Below are positions 55,667 through 64,000 of a stretch of 64,000 nt of DNA, piece by piece; position 1 is the first letter of the stretch, and every line of letters begins with the position of its first letter. Under the pieces are notes generated by a model. That model was not told the DNA's origin, searched no databases, and worked only from the letters and a program-made list of their open reading frames with translations. The position numbers were made by a program, and so were the translations under genes. Source of the DNA: JAOUEA01 sp963797635 (GTDB taxonomy: Bacteria; Actinomycetota; UBA4738; HRBIN12); NCBI GenBank assembly GCA_963797635.1, contig CAWCPZ010000007.1, positions 288,626 through 352,625 of the forward strand, written 5' to 3'.

Positions 55667-56092
55667 ATGATGAGACGAACAGGGCCCTGGGTGGTGGTCG
55701 GAGGTGCATGCCTGCTGCTGGTCGGCACGACCTGCCATGGGTTCGGTTCGAGGGGTGCTGTGAGAACTCGGGCAAGTTCCTCGAGCAAAGGGTCCTAGAG
55801 GAGGATGGTGGCTGGATCCTTCTCGTCATCGCCTTAGCAGCGGCCGGCGCAGGACTCATATGCCTCTACCTGCCGCGCCTGTGGCAGCGGGTAGCGGCCG
55901 CATTCGGGCTCATCCTTGGTGCGGTGGCTGTGCTGGCGACGATCACTTACACGGACCCCGATGTCCTGGTGACGGCGTCCTACACACTCTCTGCCAGGTC
56001 GCATCGTCCTGTGGTCCGGCGCGCTGGCCGTCATAGCAGGAAGCGTCTTCGCGATCCTGGCGCCCGGGAGAGTCAGTTGGACGACTCACTGA
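55667..56092 (+). CDS. Small multi-helix membrane protein (two frameshifts)
   Basis: TAGAGT (55655-55660) 6 nt before ATG 55667 marks a leaderless start. The first helix WVVVGGACLLLVGTTC is in frame one; ILLVIALAAAGAGLICLYLP and VAAAFGLILGAVAVLATITY are in frame two; IVLWSGALAVIAGSVFAILA then WTTH-TGA at 56092 in frame three. Joined it would be about 140 residues with four helices. Family unknown. Confidence 0.5.
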
Positions 56093-56263
56093 CTCGTGTC
56101 GTCAGACCCGTAGTTCTCCCAAGAACTAGCCAGTCGGTGTTAAGGATTCGCTCTGAGGGCTCCCATTCCCTGGGACATGTCGCTGCAAGATGGGCGCGTG
56201 TGCGAAGGCAGGGATCTCGGCTCCGACGGACCCCCGGATGCGAGTCATGCGGGAGCTACATCA

Positions 56264-56415
56264 CAGTGCCGATCGGTGTGTCCTCCCGTACGACTTGGGA
56301 CGGACCTCATACGGCGAGCATCGGTGCACTCGTCGGCGCAGCCGTCCTTGGGGCAGTGGCTGCGCTCTACGTGTTGGTCTGCGCATGTGCGCACTTGGTG
56401 AGGACGACCTCATGA
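56264..56415 (+). CDS. Possible small single-helix membrane protein
   Basis: About 49 residues ending IGALVGAAVLGAVAALYVLVCACAHLVRTTS. Its stop overlaps the ATG of the following lipoprotein gene by ATGA, which favours a real coupled gene. Start among GTG 56264 and GTG 56276 unclear. The rest of 56093-56263 shows nothing I can support. Confidence 0.35.
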
Positions 56416-56927
56416 GGACGAGCAACCGCTCAACCGACGCGGGTTCCATCCCTGGCGAGGTAAGGGTCCCGGCTGCCCTAGTGCGCCGAATCGTCCTTGC
56501 CGTTGCGTTGTTGGCACTCACCGGATGTGGCCTGCTCCAGGATGGCGGCGAGGACTACGAAACGCGCCTTGCAACGTGGCAAGGGGAGGACCACCCACTG
56601 TACAAGTGGACCGTTGTTTGGTCCGAACCTGTCTTCGGCCCGTTCCGGATGGAGATCCTGGTCCGCGACGGAGTCCCTACGCGGGCGTACTCAAATGACT
56701 TCAATAGGAAGCTGAGGGTCGACGGCGATCAAGTCAAAGGGAGACCCGGCACCGTCGATGCTCTCATCGATTGGCTGGTCCAATATGCGCCGGATGCGAA
56801 GTCCGTCGAGGTCGAATGGGCATCTGCTGGCTATCCATCCAAGATCGAACTTGATCACAGCGACGCCATCGACGACGAGATCACCGTCACGGTCGAAGAA
56901 TTCATGCCTCTGGACGGGACTCAATAG
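56412..56927 (+). CDS. Lipoprotein (DUF6174-like)
   Basis: 171 residues. Lipobox LLALTGCG after a helix (VRRIVLAVALLALT). Then YKWTVVWSEPVFGPFRMEILVRDG and GTVDALIDWLVQYAPDAKSVEVEW, which resembles DUF6174 lipoproteins. Extracytoplasmic. Overlaps the preceding small membrane frame (ATGA). Confidence 0.68.
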   Translation: MRTSNRSTDAGSIPGEVRVPAALVRRIVLAVALLALTGCGLLQDGGEDYETRLATWQGEDHPLYKWTVVWSEPVFGPFRMEILVRDGVPTRAYSNDFNRKLRVDGDQVKGRPGTVDALIDWLVQYAPDAKSVEVEWASAGYPSKIELDHSDAIDDEITVTVEEFMPLDGTQ

Positions 56928-56979
56928 TCCATGGGTGAGCTGCTGGACGCGGCGATCAGAATCCCGGCACACTCGACGC

Positions 56980-57306
56980 ATGGCGAACAAGTTCGGCCGA
57001 CGATACCGGCGCCACCAGGAGAAGCACCAAGCCTACTTCGACGATCTTGCACGTCAGGTCATGGAACAACGGCATGTGAGGGTCGTGTTCGGAGGCAAGA
57101 CGTTCGAGGTGCGCCTGCGCCGTTGGGGTCGCTGGCTGGACATCAGCGAGCCAGGCAAACCGAGCTTCTCGGGGGAACGGCTCCCTGACCGGAAGGACCA
57201 GAGGCAGGATGTCATCTCGGACGCTCTCATGCGACTGGCCGCATCCTGTCCAGGGGTCACGATCCCCGCACCCGATGTGGGGCTGGATGAAGGAGCTCGA
57301 ACCTAG
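56980..57306 (+). CDS. Small basic hypothetical protein
   Basis: 108 residues. Basic start (KFGRRYRRHQEKHQAYFDDL), then HVRVVFGGKTFEVRLRRWGRWLDISEPGK and a helix-rich end. No domain recognised. 52 nt after the lipoprotein stop. Confidence 0.5.
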   Translation: MANKFGRRYRRHQEKHQAYFDDLARQVMEQRHVRVVFGGKTFEVRLRRWGRWLDISEPGKPSFSGERLPDRKDQRQDVISDALMRLAASCPGVTIPAPDVGLDEGART

Positions 57307-57438
57307 GGAGCTGGAGCCACGAACGACATCGTGCTCGAGTCCGAGACCACGGAGCTGAAGGCGATCCGCACCCCGAGCAGCAGGGAAGATGACGACGACC
57401 ACGACGATCACCTTCTTCATCCCATTCAGGCGGTTCAT
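57303..57438 (-). CDS. Possible small membrane peptide (frameshifted)
   Basis: From ATG 57438: MNRLNGMKKVIVVVVVIF, then one frame over SLLLGVRIAFSSVVSDSS and FVAPAP-TAG at 57303. About 44 residues with one helix if one base is removed. Weak evidence; convergent with the previous gene. Confidence 0.3.
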
Positions 57439-57494
57439 CTCCCCGAGACTAGGCCGCCGTAAGCCCCCCTGTTCCCATGAAGTAGAGTCGTGCC

Positions 57495-57971
57495 GTGCTG
57501 CGAAAGGTCATCAGCAGTTCGATAGCGACCGTGTTGCTTTCCTCGATCCTTGTCGGGACTGCTCCTAGCGCCGTGGCGTCCTGCGTTTTCGATCCCGAGG
57601 CGCTCACGTTCCACGAGATGATCGACCAGGGCACCACCGGCAACGAAGACTTCCCGATCATGTTCTTAGGGGTCGTCGCGAGCTGGAGTGACGTTGGAGG
57701 TCGCCCGGGAGGAGGAGAAGCGATCGCTCGCCTTGCGGTTGGCGAACACCCCGTCGGGAACGCCCCGCTCGTGTCCGATGTGCGCTTCTACCGGCAGTAC
57801 CCAGGAGTGTCGTCCTCGGTTGAGTTCGAGTTCCGGCGCGATGGACGCTACGCGGTGATCGCTCACCGCCTGGACGACGGGGCGTTCCAGTCCGATGGCA
57901 GCTGTGGCCAGACCCGCCGACTCAATCGGGACCGGTTCCGTGAGCTCATGCAGTACGCCCGCTCACGCTGA
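57495..57971 (+). CDS. Secreted protein with conserved Cys pair
   Basis: 158 residues. Signal peptide (VISSSIATVLLSSILVGTAPSAVA), then ASCVFDPEALTFHEMIDQG, IMFLGVVASWSDVG, VSDVRFYRQYPG, and DGSCGQTRRLNRDRFREL near the end. The two Cys may pair. TAGAGT (57483-57488) lies 6 nt before GTG 57495, leaderless. Confidence 0.65.
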   Translation: MLRKVISSSIATVLLSSILVGTAPSAVASCVFDPEALTFHEMIDQGTTGNEDFPIMFLGVVASWSDVGGRPGGGEAIARLAVGEHPVGNAPLVSDVRFYRQYPGVSSSVEFEFRRDGRYAVIAHRLDDGAFQSDGSCGQTRRLNRDRFRELMQYARSR

Positions 57972-58077
57972 GCCGCCACCGACAGCAACCGGAAGGCAAG
58001 GATCGCGGTTTCGCGAGGCGCGGGACGGGGCTCGGATCTGAGCTAACGCGTCGTCGGGCGGTCCTTATCCTTCTCCC

Positions 58078-58613
58078 ATGCCGCAGGACCACAGCGAACG
58101 GAACGCCCATCGTCGAGCCCTTGCCTACTGGGCGCGGCGACGTGAAGAGCGAAGGGTCTTCCTCACCTCATTGATCAGCGACGAGCAGGTTGTCGCCGAG
58201 AATGGCTCGACCTTCGTCTCTGATCGTCGGGTCGTCGGCACCGTCTGGCTCGAACGACGATGGTGGGAACGATCAGTCGACTTCGCCGACGCAGCAGACT
58301 GGAGACGCGGGACGGATCACGACGGCCGTCCCTTCGTCGTGCTGACGCACGTGCCCATCGTCAGGCGCGAGTGGGTGCCAGGTCATCGGATCCGTGGTTC
58401 CAGTGGGGCAGAGGAGTTCGGACGGTGCCATGCACCAGTTCGGAATTCTCATTCGGGCGACGCAGAGATCCGGTGTTCGCGGCACTGGTCGGAGCCTTGA
58501 CGGACCGAGCGATCCCCGAGGGCACGCCGATTGAACGCCGGCCGGAGGGAACTCGAGCGGAGCGCACCCGGGCCAATCATGTCACTCCTGTCCTTGTTCG
58601 GCGGGTGCGGTAA
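58078..58613 (+). CDS. Hypothetical protein (one frameshift)
   Basis: TATCCT (58066-58071) is 6 nt before ATG 58078. Residues ALAYWARRREERRVFLTSLI and VSDRRVVGTVWLERRWW, then after a break near 58390 FGRRRDPVFAALVGALTDRA and a basic end at 58613. About 177 residues, many Trp and Arg. No family recognised. Confidence 0.5.
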
Positions 58614-58636
58614 AGACAGCTGGCGATCGACCAAGC

Positions 58637-59101
58637 TCAGGCCGGTTCCGGTCGGCGGATCAGCAGGTAGGCCTTGCAGCCCAAACACAGCCCGGTGGAT
58701 GCGTTGAGAGCGGATACTCCGAAGGCGAGCGCAGTCAGGCCGTAGCCAGGGACATCGATGCCCACCACGAAGAAGATTAGCGCCAGGGCAGTGAACACGA
58801 AGCCGAAGAACTGGGCGAACCTCGCCGGCCGAGCATCCTCCAATTCCGTCGGTGGTTCGATCCGCGGCCAGATGAAGCGGGCGAAGATCTGCGCCCACAA
58901 CGACCACTGAAAACTCACGAACGCGGTGAACGCAAATACGGCGACCTGCGAGGCGAGCAGGCCGAGACCCAACGGTCGAGCAACATCCATGATGAGCAAC
59001 ACGACGGCGAGCGTGCAGGCAGTGGCCCCGGCACTGAATCGCACGAGGCGCGGATCGACCCGACCGCGGAGCGGGCACACGCTAAGTCTGAGGCTGGGCA
59101 T
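58637..59101 (-). CDS. DUF4395 membrane protein
   Basis: 154 residues. DPRLVRFSAGATACTLAVVLLI, LARFIWPRI-type loop as ARFIWPRIEPPTELEDARPARFAQFFGFVFTAL, and the Cys-rich end NASTGLCLGCKAYLLIRR match DUF4395, with four helices. Members often sit beside rhodanese or thioredoxin genes. Here the neighbours give no such hint. Confidence 0.8.
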   Translation of the reverse strand: MPSLRLSVCPLRGRVDPRLVRFSAGATACTLAVVLLIMDVARPLGLGLLASQVAVFAFTAFVSFQWSLWAQIFARFIWPRIEPPTELEDARPARFAQFFGFVFTALALIFFVVGIDVPGYGLTALAFGVSALNASTGLCLGCKAYLLIRRPEPA

Positions 59102-59166
59102 GAGGTCTCCGAAGAGTGGACCAAGCTGACCCGATCCAGAACAGGCTACCGGGTGCGCCCAGCCGT

Positions 59167-59189
59167 TTCTGTGAGCAAGCGTGAGCAAG
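59167..59189. repeat. Direct repeat copy 1 (cassette boundary?)
   Basis: TTCT followed by GTGAGCAAGCGTGAGCAAG; exact copies at 63151-63173 and (cut by the window end) 63982-64000. See the repeat entries there. It lies about 60 nt from the first tRNA-Leu fragment. Confidence 0.75.
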
Positions 59190-59247
59190 AAGCCGATTCC
59201 GGGACATCGCCGTGATGGCTCATCAGCAAGGATCCGCAGGTTAGAGA

Positions 59248-59304
59248 TGGTGCGAGAGGGGGGACTCGAACCCCCAAGCCCTTTCGGGCACCAGGTCCTA
59301 AGGG
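59248..59304 (-). tRNA. tRNA-Leu 3' fragment (probable attachment-site scar)
   Basis: On the minus strand: anticodon-loop half (CCTTAGGA), a long variable arm (GCCC GAAA GGGC) and T arm (GGGGG TTCGAGT CCCCC), then CTCTCGCACCA including CCA. This is the 3' two-thirds of a tRNA-Leu (anticodon TAG). The sequence before the anticodon loop has no D arm and no matching 5' acceptor strand, so it is not a working tRNA. Fragments cut at the anticodon loop are typical of phage or island integration. The rest of 59190-59541 shows no gene. Confidence 0.7.
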
Positions 59305-59541
59305 CGGAGCGGCCAGGCACGGATCGCGTCGTCACGGGTCATCGAGTGTCCGCTCGTCAGCTGGCGCCTTTGTGTGTCGGTCTGCTCGCGCCTCCCATCA
59401 CAGGGCTTCACGCCATCGGGGGCTGGGCTCTAGCATCGTGCGGCGATTGTCGTCCGAGAGAGCGAGCAACCCTGGCTCCGCACGCGAACAACGAGCCCGG
59501 ATCGTGGGTCCGCCTAAACCTTCGACCCGAGGAAAGGGTTC

Positions 59542-60090
59542 ATGGCGGGTATGGATGAGTCGGCGGGCGTCGTGCGACCAGCTCCGTTGGAGTCCTCGGA
59601 GGTCCCGGAGCTCGCCTCGTCGTTCCAGCGGTTCGTGGAGGATGAATCGGCGAGGTTCCACGGAGCCCTCCGACTCCTGACGCGGGACCGCAGCGAGGCG
59701 GAGGATCTGATGCAGGACGCCTTCCTCAAGGTGTGGGAACGCTGGGAGCACGTGCACGCTCTCGATGACCCGACCGGCTATCTCTACCGAACGGCGATGA
59801 ACCTGCACCGCAAGCGCCTGCGTCGGGCGGCGGTCTCGTTGCGACACGCCATCCGCCAACGCCCCCCACGCGACGACCTCGATGACGTGGAGTCTCGAGA
59901 CGTGGTCCTGCGAACCCTGGCGACGCTCACGCCACGTCAACGGATGAGCCTCGTGCTCACCGATCTCCTCGACTACTCCTCGGAGGATGCGGGGCGACTG
60001 ATGGGCGTGAAGGCGACCACCGTGCGGGTGCTCGCATCGCAGGGACGAGCCGCGCTTCGCGACAGCATGGGGGGTGAGGTCGATGCGTGA
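59542..60090 (+). CDS. ECF/SigE-type RNA polymerase sigma factor
   Basis: 182 residues, intact. Region 2: LASSFQRFVEDESARFHGAL, EAEDLMQDAFLKVWERWEHV, YLYRTAMNLHRKRLRRA. Region 4: TLATLTPRQRMSLVLTDLLD, DAGRLMGVKATTVRVLASQG. Overlaps the following propeller gene by ATGCGTGA. GAGGAAAGG is before ATG 59542. Confidence 0.88.
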   Translation: MAGMDESAGVVRPAPLESSEVPELASSFQRFVEDESARFHGALRLLTRDRSEAEDLMQDAFLKVWERWEHVHALDDPTGYLYRTAMNLHRKRLRRAAVSLRHAIRQRPPRDDLDDVESRDVVLRTLATLTPRQRMSLVLTDLLDYSSEDAGRLMGVKATTVRVLASQGRAALRDSMGGEVDA

Positions 60091-61418
60091 TACGAAGGAG
60101 CTGCTCCGCGAGACGCGCGATCGCATCGCACCCCCGCCCGACGTGCTGGGCTCGCTCGAACGTCGCCGCTACCACCGGGAACAGGTCAGGCGAGGCTCGG
60201 CGGTTGTGGTGGCGATCGTGATCGCACTCGTCGGGCTCGGCGGATTGTTCGTCGTGAGCCGAGACGCCGCGAAGGCGCCCGTCGTCGATCCGTCCCCGAG
60301 CGATCTCGGGATCTTCCGACAGGGCGGAGAGTTCACCGTGTTCACACCACGCGCGACCGGCCCGGGGTGGGACCTGGCCGCCCAGGATCCCGAGACCGGC
60401 GCCGTCCGCACGATCGTGGAGACCGACGGGGATCGTCGACTGCGAGGGGCGTGCGACGCGGCCACGCTGCGAGAACTACATCAGGAAGGCCGAGTGGTCG
60501 GCCGACGGCCGCTGGGTTGCGTTCGAGGTCACCAACGCCAACCTCGACGGGTCGGCGTTCGGTCCCTGCCTTCCCACGGTCGGGATCTGGGTTCAAGGTG
60601 CATCCGGTATGCCCCGACAGCTGACGACGCCCTGCGAGAACCCGGGGTCGGGATCGGACGACACGGTCGAGGTGTTGTGGGATTGGTCCCCGGCGGGCGC
60701 TGCGCTCGCCTACGCGCGCATCGACGGCGAGACCGACGAGCTGTTCGTGATCGACCCCTCGGATGGCACGCGCACATCGCTCGTGACGGGCAACATGGAT
60801 CCCTACTGCACGCCTCGCTGGCGTGGTCCCCCGACGGCTCCCGGATCGCCTACGTCGAGGGGAGCTCCGTTTATGCGGTTGACGTGGAAGGCGGCGACCG
60901 GTCGCTGCTGGCGGACTCGTTCGAGGACATCATCGACATCGCCTGGTCGCCCGACGGCACGCAGATCCTGGTCCACGACCAGGGCCGATACAGGATCCAG
61001 GTCATGAACGCTGATGGGTCGGATCTCCATGTCCTGGTCGAGGGTGAGGATGCCTGCTGCGAGACGGCGTGGTCGCCGAACGGCGACCGGATCGTCGTAC
61101 ATGCTCTCCACCGGAACCGTTCGAGAGGGCAGCGTAGGGTTGTTTGACTCCGAGGTCTGGACCGTCTCGCCGGACGGCTCGAACCGGATCAAGGTCTTCG
61201 ACTCACACGGTTGCGACATGGGTGAGAACCAAGATGCTCTCCCGGTCTGGGGCCCCAACGGTACGCGGGTCGCATACAACGGATGTGGCAGTTGGGTGGT
61301 CGAGAACGCCGACGGAACCGGTGAGGTCCAACCCATCGACGAGCTCGTGTGGAGGAGCTGGTCCGGCGGCGGGCTCACCAAGTGGGATCTCGCAGGGATC
61401 GGCCAGCGGGAGCACTAG
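60083..61418 (+). CDS. Membrane-anchored TolB-like propeller, putative anti-sigma partner (frameshifted)
   Basis: Starts MRDTKELLRETRDRIAPPPD, basic stretch, one helix (VVVAIVIALVGLGGLFVV), then WD40/PD40 repeats: EWSADGRWVAFEVTNANLDG, WDWSPAGAALAYARIDGETD, AWSPDGSRIAYVEGSSVYAV, AWSPDGTQILVHDQGRYRIQ, AWSPNGDRIVVH, WGPNGTRVAYNGCGSWVV. At least three frameshifts (near 60445, 60830, 61100), ending at 61418. The short cytoplasmic tail is where sigma binding would be. About 440 residues when joined. Confidence 0.75.
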
Positions 61419-61430
61419 GGGGCTGTCATC

Positions 61431-62649
61431 ATGAAGACGACGGATCGACGGGGCGGCAGGCGCACGATCCACCGAGGACCTACGGCCGCGCTGGCGGCCC
61501 TGCTCGCGCTCGGGGCGTGCACGTCGGCGGGCGAGGCGCCGACCGCTCCGGGATCGAGCGCCTCCGGCGTGACGACACCTGGCGAGGCGAGCCCGAGCGT
61601 CACCGAAAGCCCGCCCTTCCCGATCGAGGCGTTCGCCGACATCAGCGAAGGGCAGGTCTCGAACGAGCGGGCGGCCGAGTTCCAGGCGATCCTCGACGAC
61701 ATCGCCTCCCTGAACGGTGCTGGGATGTCGGCCACCGTGATGACCGCCGATGGCACATGGAATGGGGCGACGGGCTCCGCCGACGGGGTCCGAGATGTGC
61801 GGGCCGACAGCCAGTTCGGCATCGCCAGCATCACGAAGTCGGTGATCGCCGCGCAGGTGATGCAGATGGTCGAGACGGGTGAGCTATCGCTCGACGCCCC
61901 CGCGACCGACTACCTCCCGAAGGACTTCGACTTCGACACCAACGGCGCGACGATCCGCCAACTGCTCAGCATGTACTCCGGGATCCCGGAACCGTACGGA
62001 GACGTGGAGACGACACCGACGCCGGGATTGGACGACGGACGAGGTCCTGGCGACGGTCGACCCCGATCGAGTACCCGTCGATACCGAGTTCATCTACGCC
62101 GACACCAACTACCATCTGCTCGGGCTCGTGATCGAGCACGTCAGCGGGCGATCTGTCGTGGACGTGCTGCGCCGCGGCGTCCTCGGTATCGAAGGGATCG
62201 AACGGCTCGTCTACCAGCCCGACGAGGGGCCGACCCCACCGATGGCTATGCCTGACGGCGAGTCGAGGGCCGCGCTCGAGAAGGGTGGCGGCTACCTCCC
62301 ATCCCTCTCCGATGCGAGCTCGTCCGGTCCGGCAGGCGCCATCGCGTCCGACACGGCCTCCCTCGCGGCATGGTGGCGCGCGTTCTGCTCCGGCGAGCTC
62401 CTCTCGCAGGATTCGCTCACCGAGATGTCGACGTTCGTCGACGGTCCCGACGGGTACGGGCTCGGGCTGTTCAACATCGCGGATCCATACGCCCTCGCGG
62501 TAGGGCATGGCGGCCAGAACTTCGGCTACGTGTCGTGGGCCGGGTGCCTCCCCGAGGTCGGAGCGGTCATCGTCGTCCTGAGCAACCGCGAGTTCGAGGA
62601 CATCGGTGGGATGCCCGCTCCACTTGTCGACGCCGTGATCGCGGGCTGA
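61431..62649 (+). CDS. Serine hydrolase lipoprotein (class C beta-lactamase/DD-peptidase family; one frameshift)
   Basis: About 405 residues. Lipobox LLALGACTSAG. Catalytic SxxK as ASITKSVIA, a second motif FIYADTNYHLLG (Y-x-N-like), and VGHGGQNFGYVSW as the third. Frame broken near 62028 (ETTPTPG then TTDEVLATVDPDRV). Acts outside the membrane on peptidoglycan, a peptide or an ester; a true beta-lactamase is not certain. Thirteen nt after the propeller stop, so probably in its operon. Confidence 0.83.
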
Positions 62650-62712
62650 CGACCGTCGCCGGTCCCGCCACAAGTGACCCCCGCCGAGCCGAACGGCGCC
62701 GCCGGTCGGAGC

Positions 62713-62768
62713 GGTGCGAGAGGGGAGGACTCGAACTCCCACGGCCTCTCGGGCACCGGATCCTAAGG
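62713..62768 (-). tRNA. Second tRNA-Leu 3' fragment, degenerate
   Basis: Minus strand: CCTTAGGA anticodon half, variable arm GTGCCCGAGAGGCCG, T arm GGGAG TTCGAGT CCTCC (one mismatch) and CTCTCGCACC without CCA. Closely related to the fragment at 59248 but with changes that break the T stem, so non-functional. The region 62769-63150 has no supported gene. Confidence 0.65.
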
Positions 62769-63150
62769 TTGCTCGCGCTACGCACGAGTCCCTGCGGCCA
62801 TCACACGACAGTTCGTCGGTGACAAACCGATCAAGGTGCTCCTCGCCCCCTACAACCTCTACTAGCGGTCTCTTGTCGGCGCCAGTACTACTCATGCTGT
62901 CGAGATGTTCAGGGGGTGGATGACCGCGACTAGCCTCGCTCTCGGCAGGCCACTCCAGGCTGCGTTCCAGTGGCTTCGTCACGACCGGGTGAGTCGGGTC
63001 CCTACCCCAGGCTTGGTGCCCCCCCGGGGAGGCGTCGGCCCTCGCGCGAGGCCATCGGAACCGGCCTCGACGACACATGGACGCCCGGATGCGTCCCACG
63101 AGGGTCTCACCCCCCGCGGTCGGCATCGCGAAAGGACCCGCTGCCGCGAC

Positions 63151-63173
63151 TTCTGTGAGCAAGCGTGAGCAAG
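63151..63173. repeat. Direct repeat copy 2
   Basis: Identical 23 bp to copy 1 (59167-59189). Followed by the convergent methyltransferase. Preceded by CTGCCGCGAC, similar to the GTGCCGCCGC before copy 3. Confidence 0.75.
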
Positions 63174-63182
63174 ACGCGTTGA

Positions 63183-63866
63183 CTAGGTGTCAATCCGCGC
63201 TTGAAGCAGCAGGTGGTGGTACCCGTACCGGTCGAGCCATTCGTCGGCGTCCTGAACCATCCTGAACCCTGCATCGGTGAGCCAACGCTGGACCTGATCT
63301 CGATCGGGGTAGTAGTGGTATCCGGCAGTCTCGCCGGCCACGACTTCGCCGTAGACGGATGGCAATCCGGCCGCGATCGCTTCGTCGAGCGCCGCGATGA
63401 CGTGTTGTCGCTCGATCTCCTCGACGGTCAGATAGACGAAGCCGCCGGGCCGCACGGCTCGTCGAAGATTGTCGAGCACTCCGAGCCATTCCTCGGGAGG
63501 CACGTTCTCCATCGCATCGATGCACATCGCACCGTCGAAATCACCTTCGAACGCGAGCTCCTGCAGGCCGATCTGGTCGAATCGGACCTCAGGGTGCTTC
63601 GATCTCGCCTGCGTGAGCATCCCCTCCGACTGGTCGGTCCCCACAACACGACGACCCGCAGCCAGTACGAGCCCTATGTATGGCCCGGTGCCGCAGGCCG
63701 CATCCAGGATGAGCCCTGCCGGTGGACTCGTGTCGAGAAGCAGGGCGACGAACCTGAGGTGCTCGGGCGTCGCCGGGTCGTATCCCTCATCGTATGACGG
63801 CGCCTCTAGCGAGTAGTTCCGCTCCACTGCCGCCCGTCGCCCAGCGAGCCATTTCCCTCGATCCAT
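63183..63866 (-). CDS. SAM-dependent methyltransferase (class I)
   Basis: 227 residues. GLILDAACGTGPYIGLVLAAGRRVVGTDQSEGML is SAM motif I with the acidic loop; FDGAMCIDAMENVPPEEWLGVLDNLRRAV follows. Small-molecule type. TAGGGT (63873-63878, minus strand) is 6 nt before ATG 63866, leaderless. Confidence 0.86.
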   Translation of the reverse strand: MDRGKWLAGRRAAVERNYSLEAPSYDEGYDPATPEHLRFVALLLDTSPPAGLILDAACGTGPYIGLVLAAGRRVVGTDQSEGMLTQARSKHPEVRFDQIGLQELAFEGDFDGAMCIDAMENVPPEEWLGVLDNLRRAVRPGGFVYLTVEEIERQHVIAALDEAIAAGLPSVYGEVVAGETAGYHYYPDRDQVQRWLTDAGFRMVQDADEWLDRYGYHHLLLQARIDT

Positions 63867-63981
63867 CCGATCACCCTAGCGACCTCCAACGCTGGGGGAT
63901 GAAGCACGCCTCAGCATTCAATGCGCCGGTCTGATCGGGGTTCCTGAGCACAGAGCGCCGGATCCGCGGCGGTGCCGCCGC

Positions 63982-64000
63982 TTCTGTGAGCAAGCGTGAG
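63982..64000. repeat. Direct repeat copy 3 (truncated by window end)
   Basis: First 19 bases of the same repeat as at 59167 and 63151; it runs off the window. Bases 63880-63981 hold no gene I can support. Confidence 0.65.

Noticed and set aside
59248..59334. Complete tRNA-Leu
   Set aside because: The 3' half is excellent, but no D arm or 5' acceptor strand (GCGAGAG) lies at the right distance; only a fragment is supported.
62769..63150. Short open frames between the second tRNA fragment and repeat copy 2
   Set aside because: Arg/Pro/Ser-rich translations without signal, domain or ribosome site; typical GC-rich background.

Overview
High-GC, gene-dense DNA from an actinobacterium-like chromosome, probably a deep-branching or uncultured Actinomycetota. 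The main reason is gene order: a JAMM peptidase (Mec), the sulfur carrier CysO, CysM, MurI, a metallo-beta-lactamase-fold phosphodiesterase, RNase PH and RdgB lie in the same order as mycobacterial Rv1334-Rv1341. Supporting signs are an InhA-type enoyl reductase, a DUF4333 lipoprotein, and at least 20 genes whose start codon lies 6-9 nt after a TANNNT-like -10 box, as in leaderless actinobacterial transcripts. I cannot fix the class or genus. The sequence carries many single-base frameshifts, mostly one extra base, inside otherwise well conserved genes. It therefore looks like a lightly polished long-read or metagenome assembly, and most 'broken' housekeeping genes here are probably intact in the cell.

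Layout. 0.1-19.9 kb is housekeeping: Lon protease, an ABC-2 exporter pair, an AIM24-like protein, a DUF885 peptidase, an SDR, a TIM-barrel-like exported protein, a GNAT, a DUF4333 lipoprotein, FabI/InhA, a cNMP-binding/CBS/DUF294 signalling protein, a PfkB kinase, SelD, a DoxX-Tat-Rieske membrane protein, then Mec, a ThiF/MoeB E1 and CysO. 19.9-23.1 kb is a decayed accessory insert: an NHL-repeat protein, then an ECF sigma factor with a membrane-anchored PQQ-like propeller. 23.2-28.3 kb resumes the conserved block (CysM, MurI, PDE, RNase PH, RdgB) and adds a histidine kinase. 28.3-33.4 kb holds exported beta-propeller proteins and a 1.25-kb tandem duplication. 33.4-40.3 kb holds small stress or detoxification-type genes (DinB, GNAT, RibD-like, two methyltransferase/MBL genes, VOC, TlpA-like thioredoxin) and a 0.6-kb direct duplication. 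40.1-46.5 kb is a 3-kb tandem duplication of a DNA-glycosylase-like gene plus a giant adenylate-cyclase/NB-ARC/TPR regulator. 46.5-59.1 kb has a second ECF sigma/propeller module (with a PASTA domain), a MocR regulator divergent from an EamA transporter with a clear palindromic operator, and many small membrane proteins and lipoproteins. 59.2-64.0 kb looks like an integrated cassette: three copies of a short direct repeat, two 3' fragments of tRNA-Leu, a third ECF sigma/propeller module, a serine hydrolase and a methyltransferase.

How parts may work together. Mec, the E1 and CysO with CysM form a protein-thiocarboxylate cysteine pathway; CysO here carries an encoded cysteine after its Gly-Gly end. 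Class III cyclases (43.8 kb, and a degenerate one at 3.1 kb), a cNMP-binding effector (12.0-13.8 kb) and an Rv1339-like phosphodiesterase (25.0 kb) could be a write/read/erase cAMP set. Three separate loci pair an ECF sigma factor with an overlapping or adjacent gene for a short cytoplasmic tail, one membrane helix and an outside beta-propeller, which suggests a family of surface-sensing sigma/anti-sigma units.
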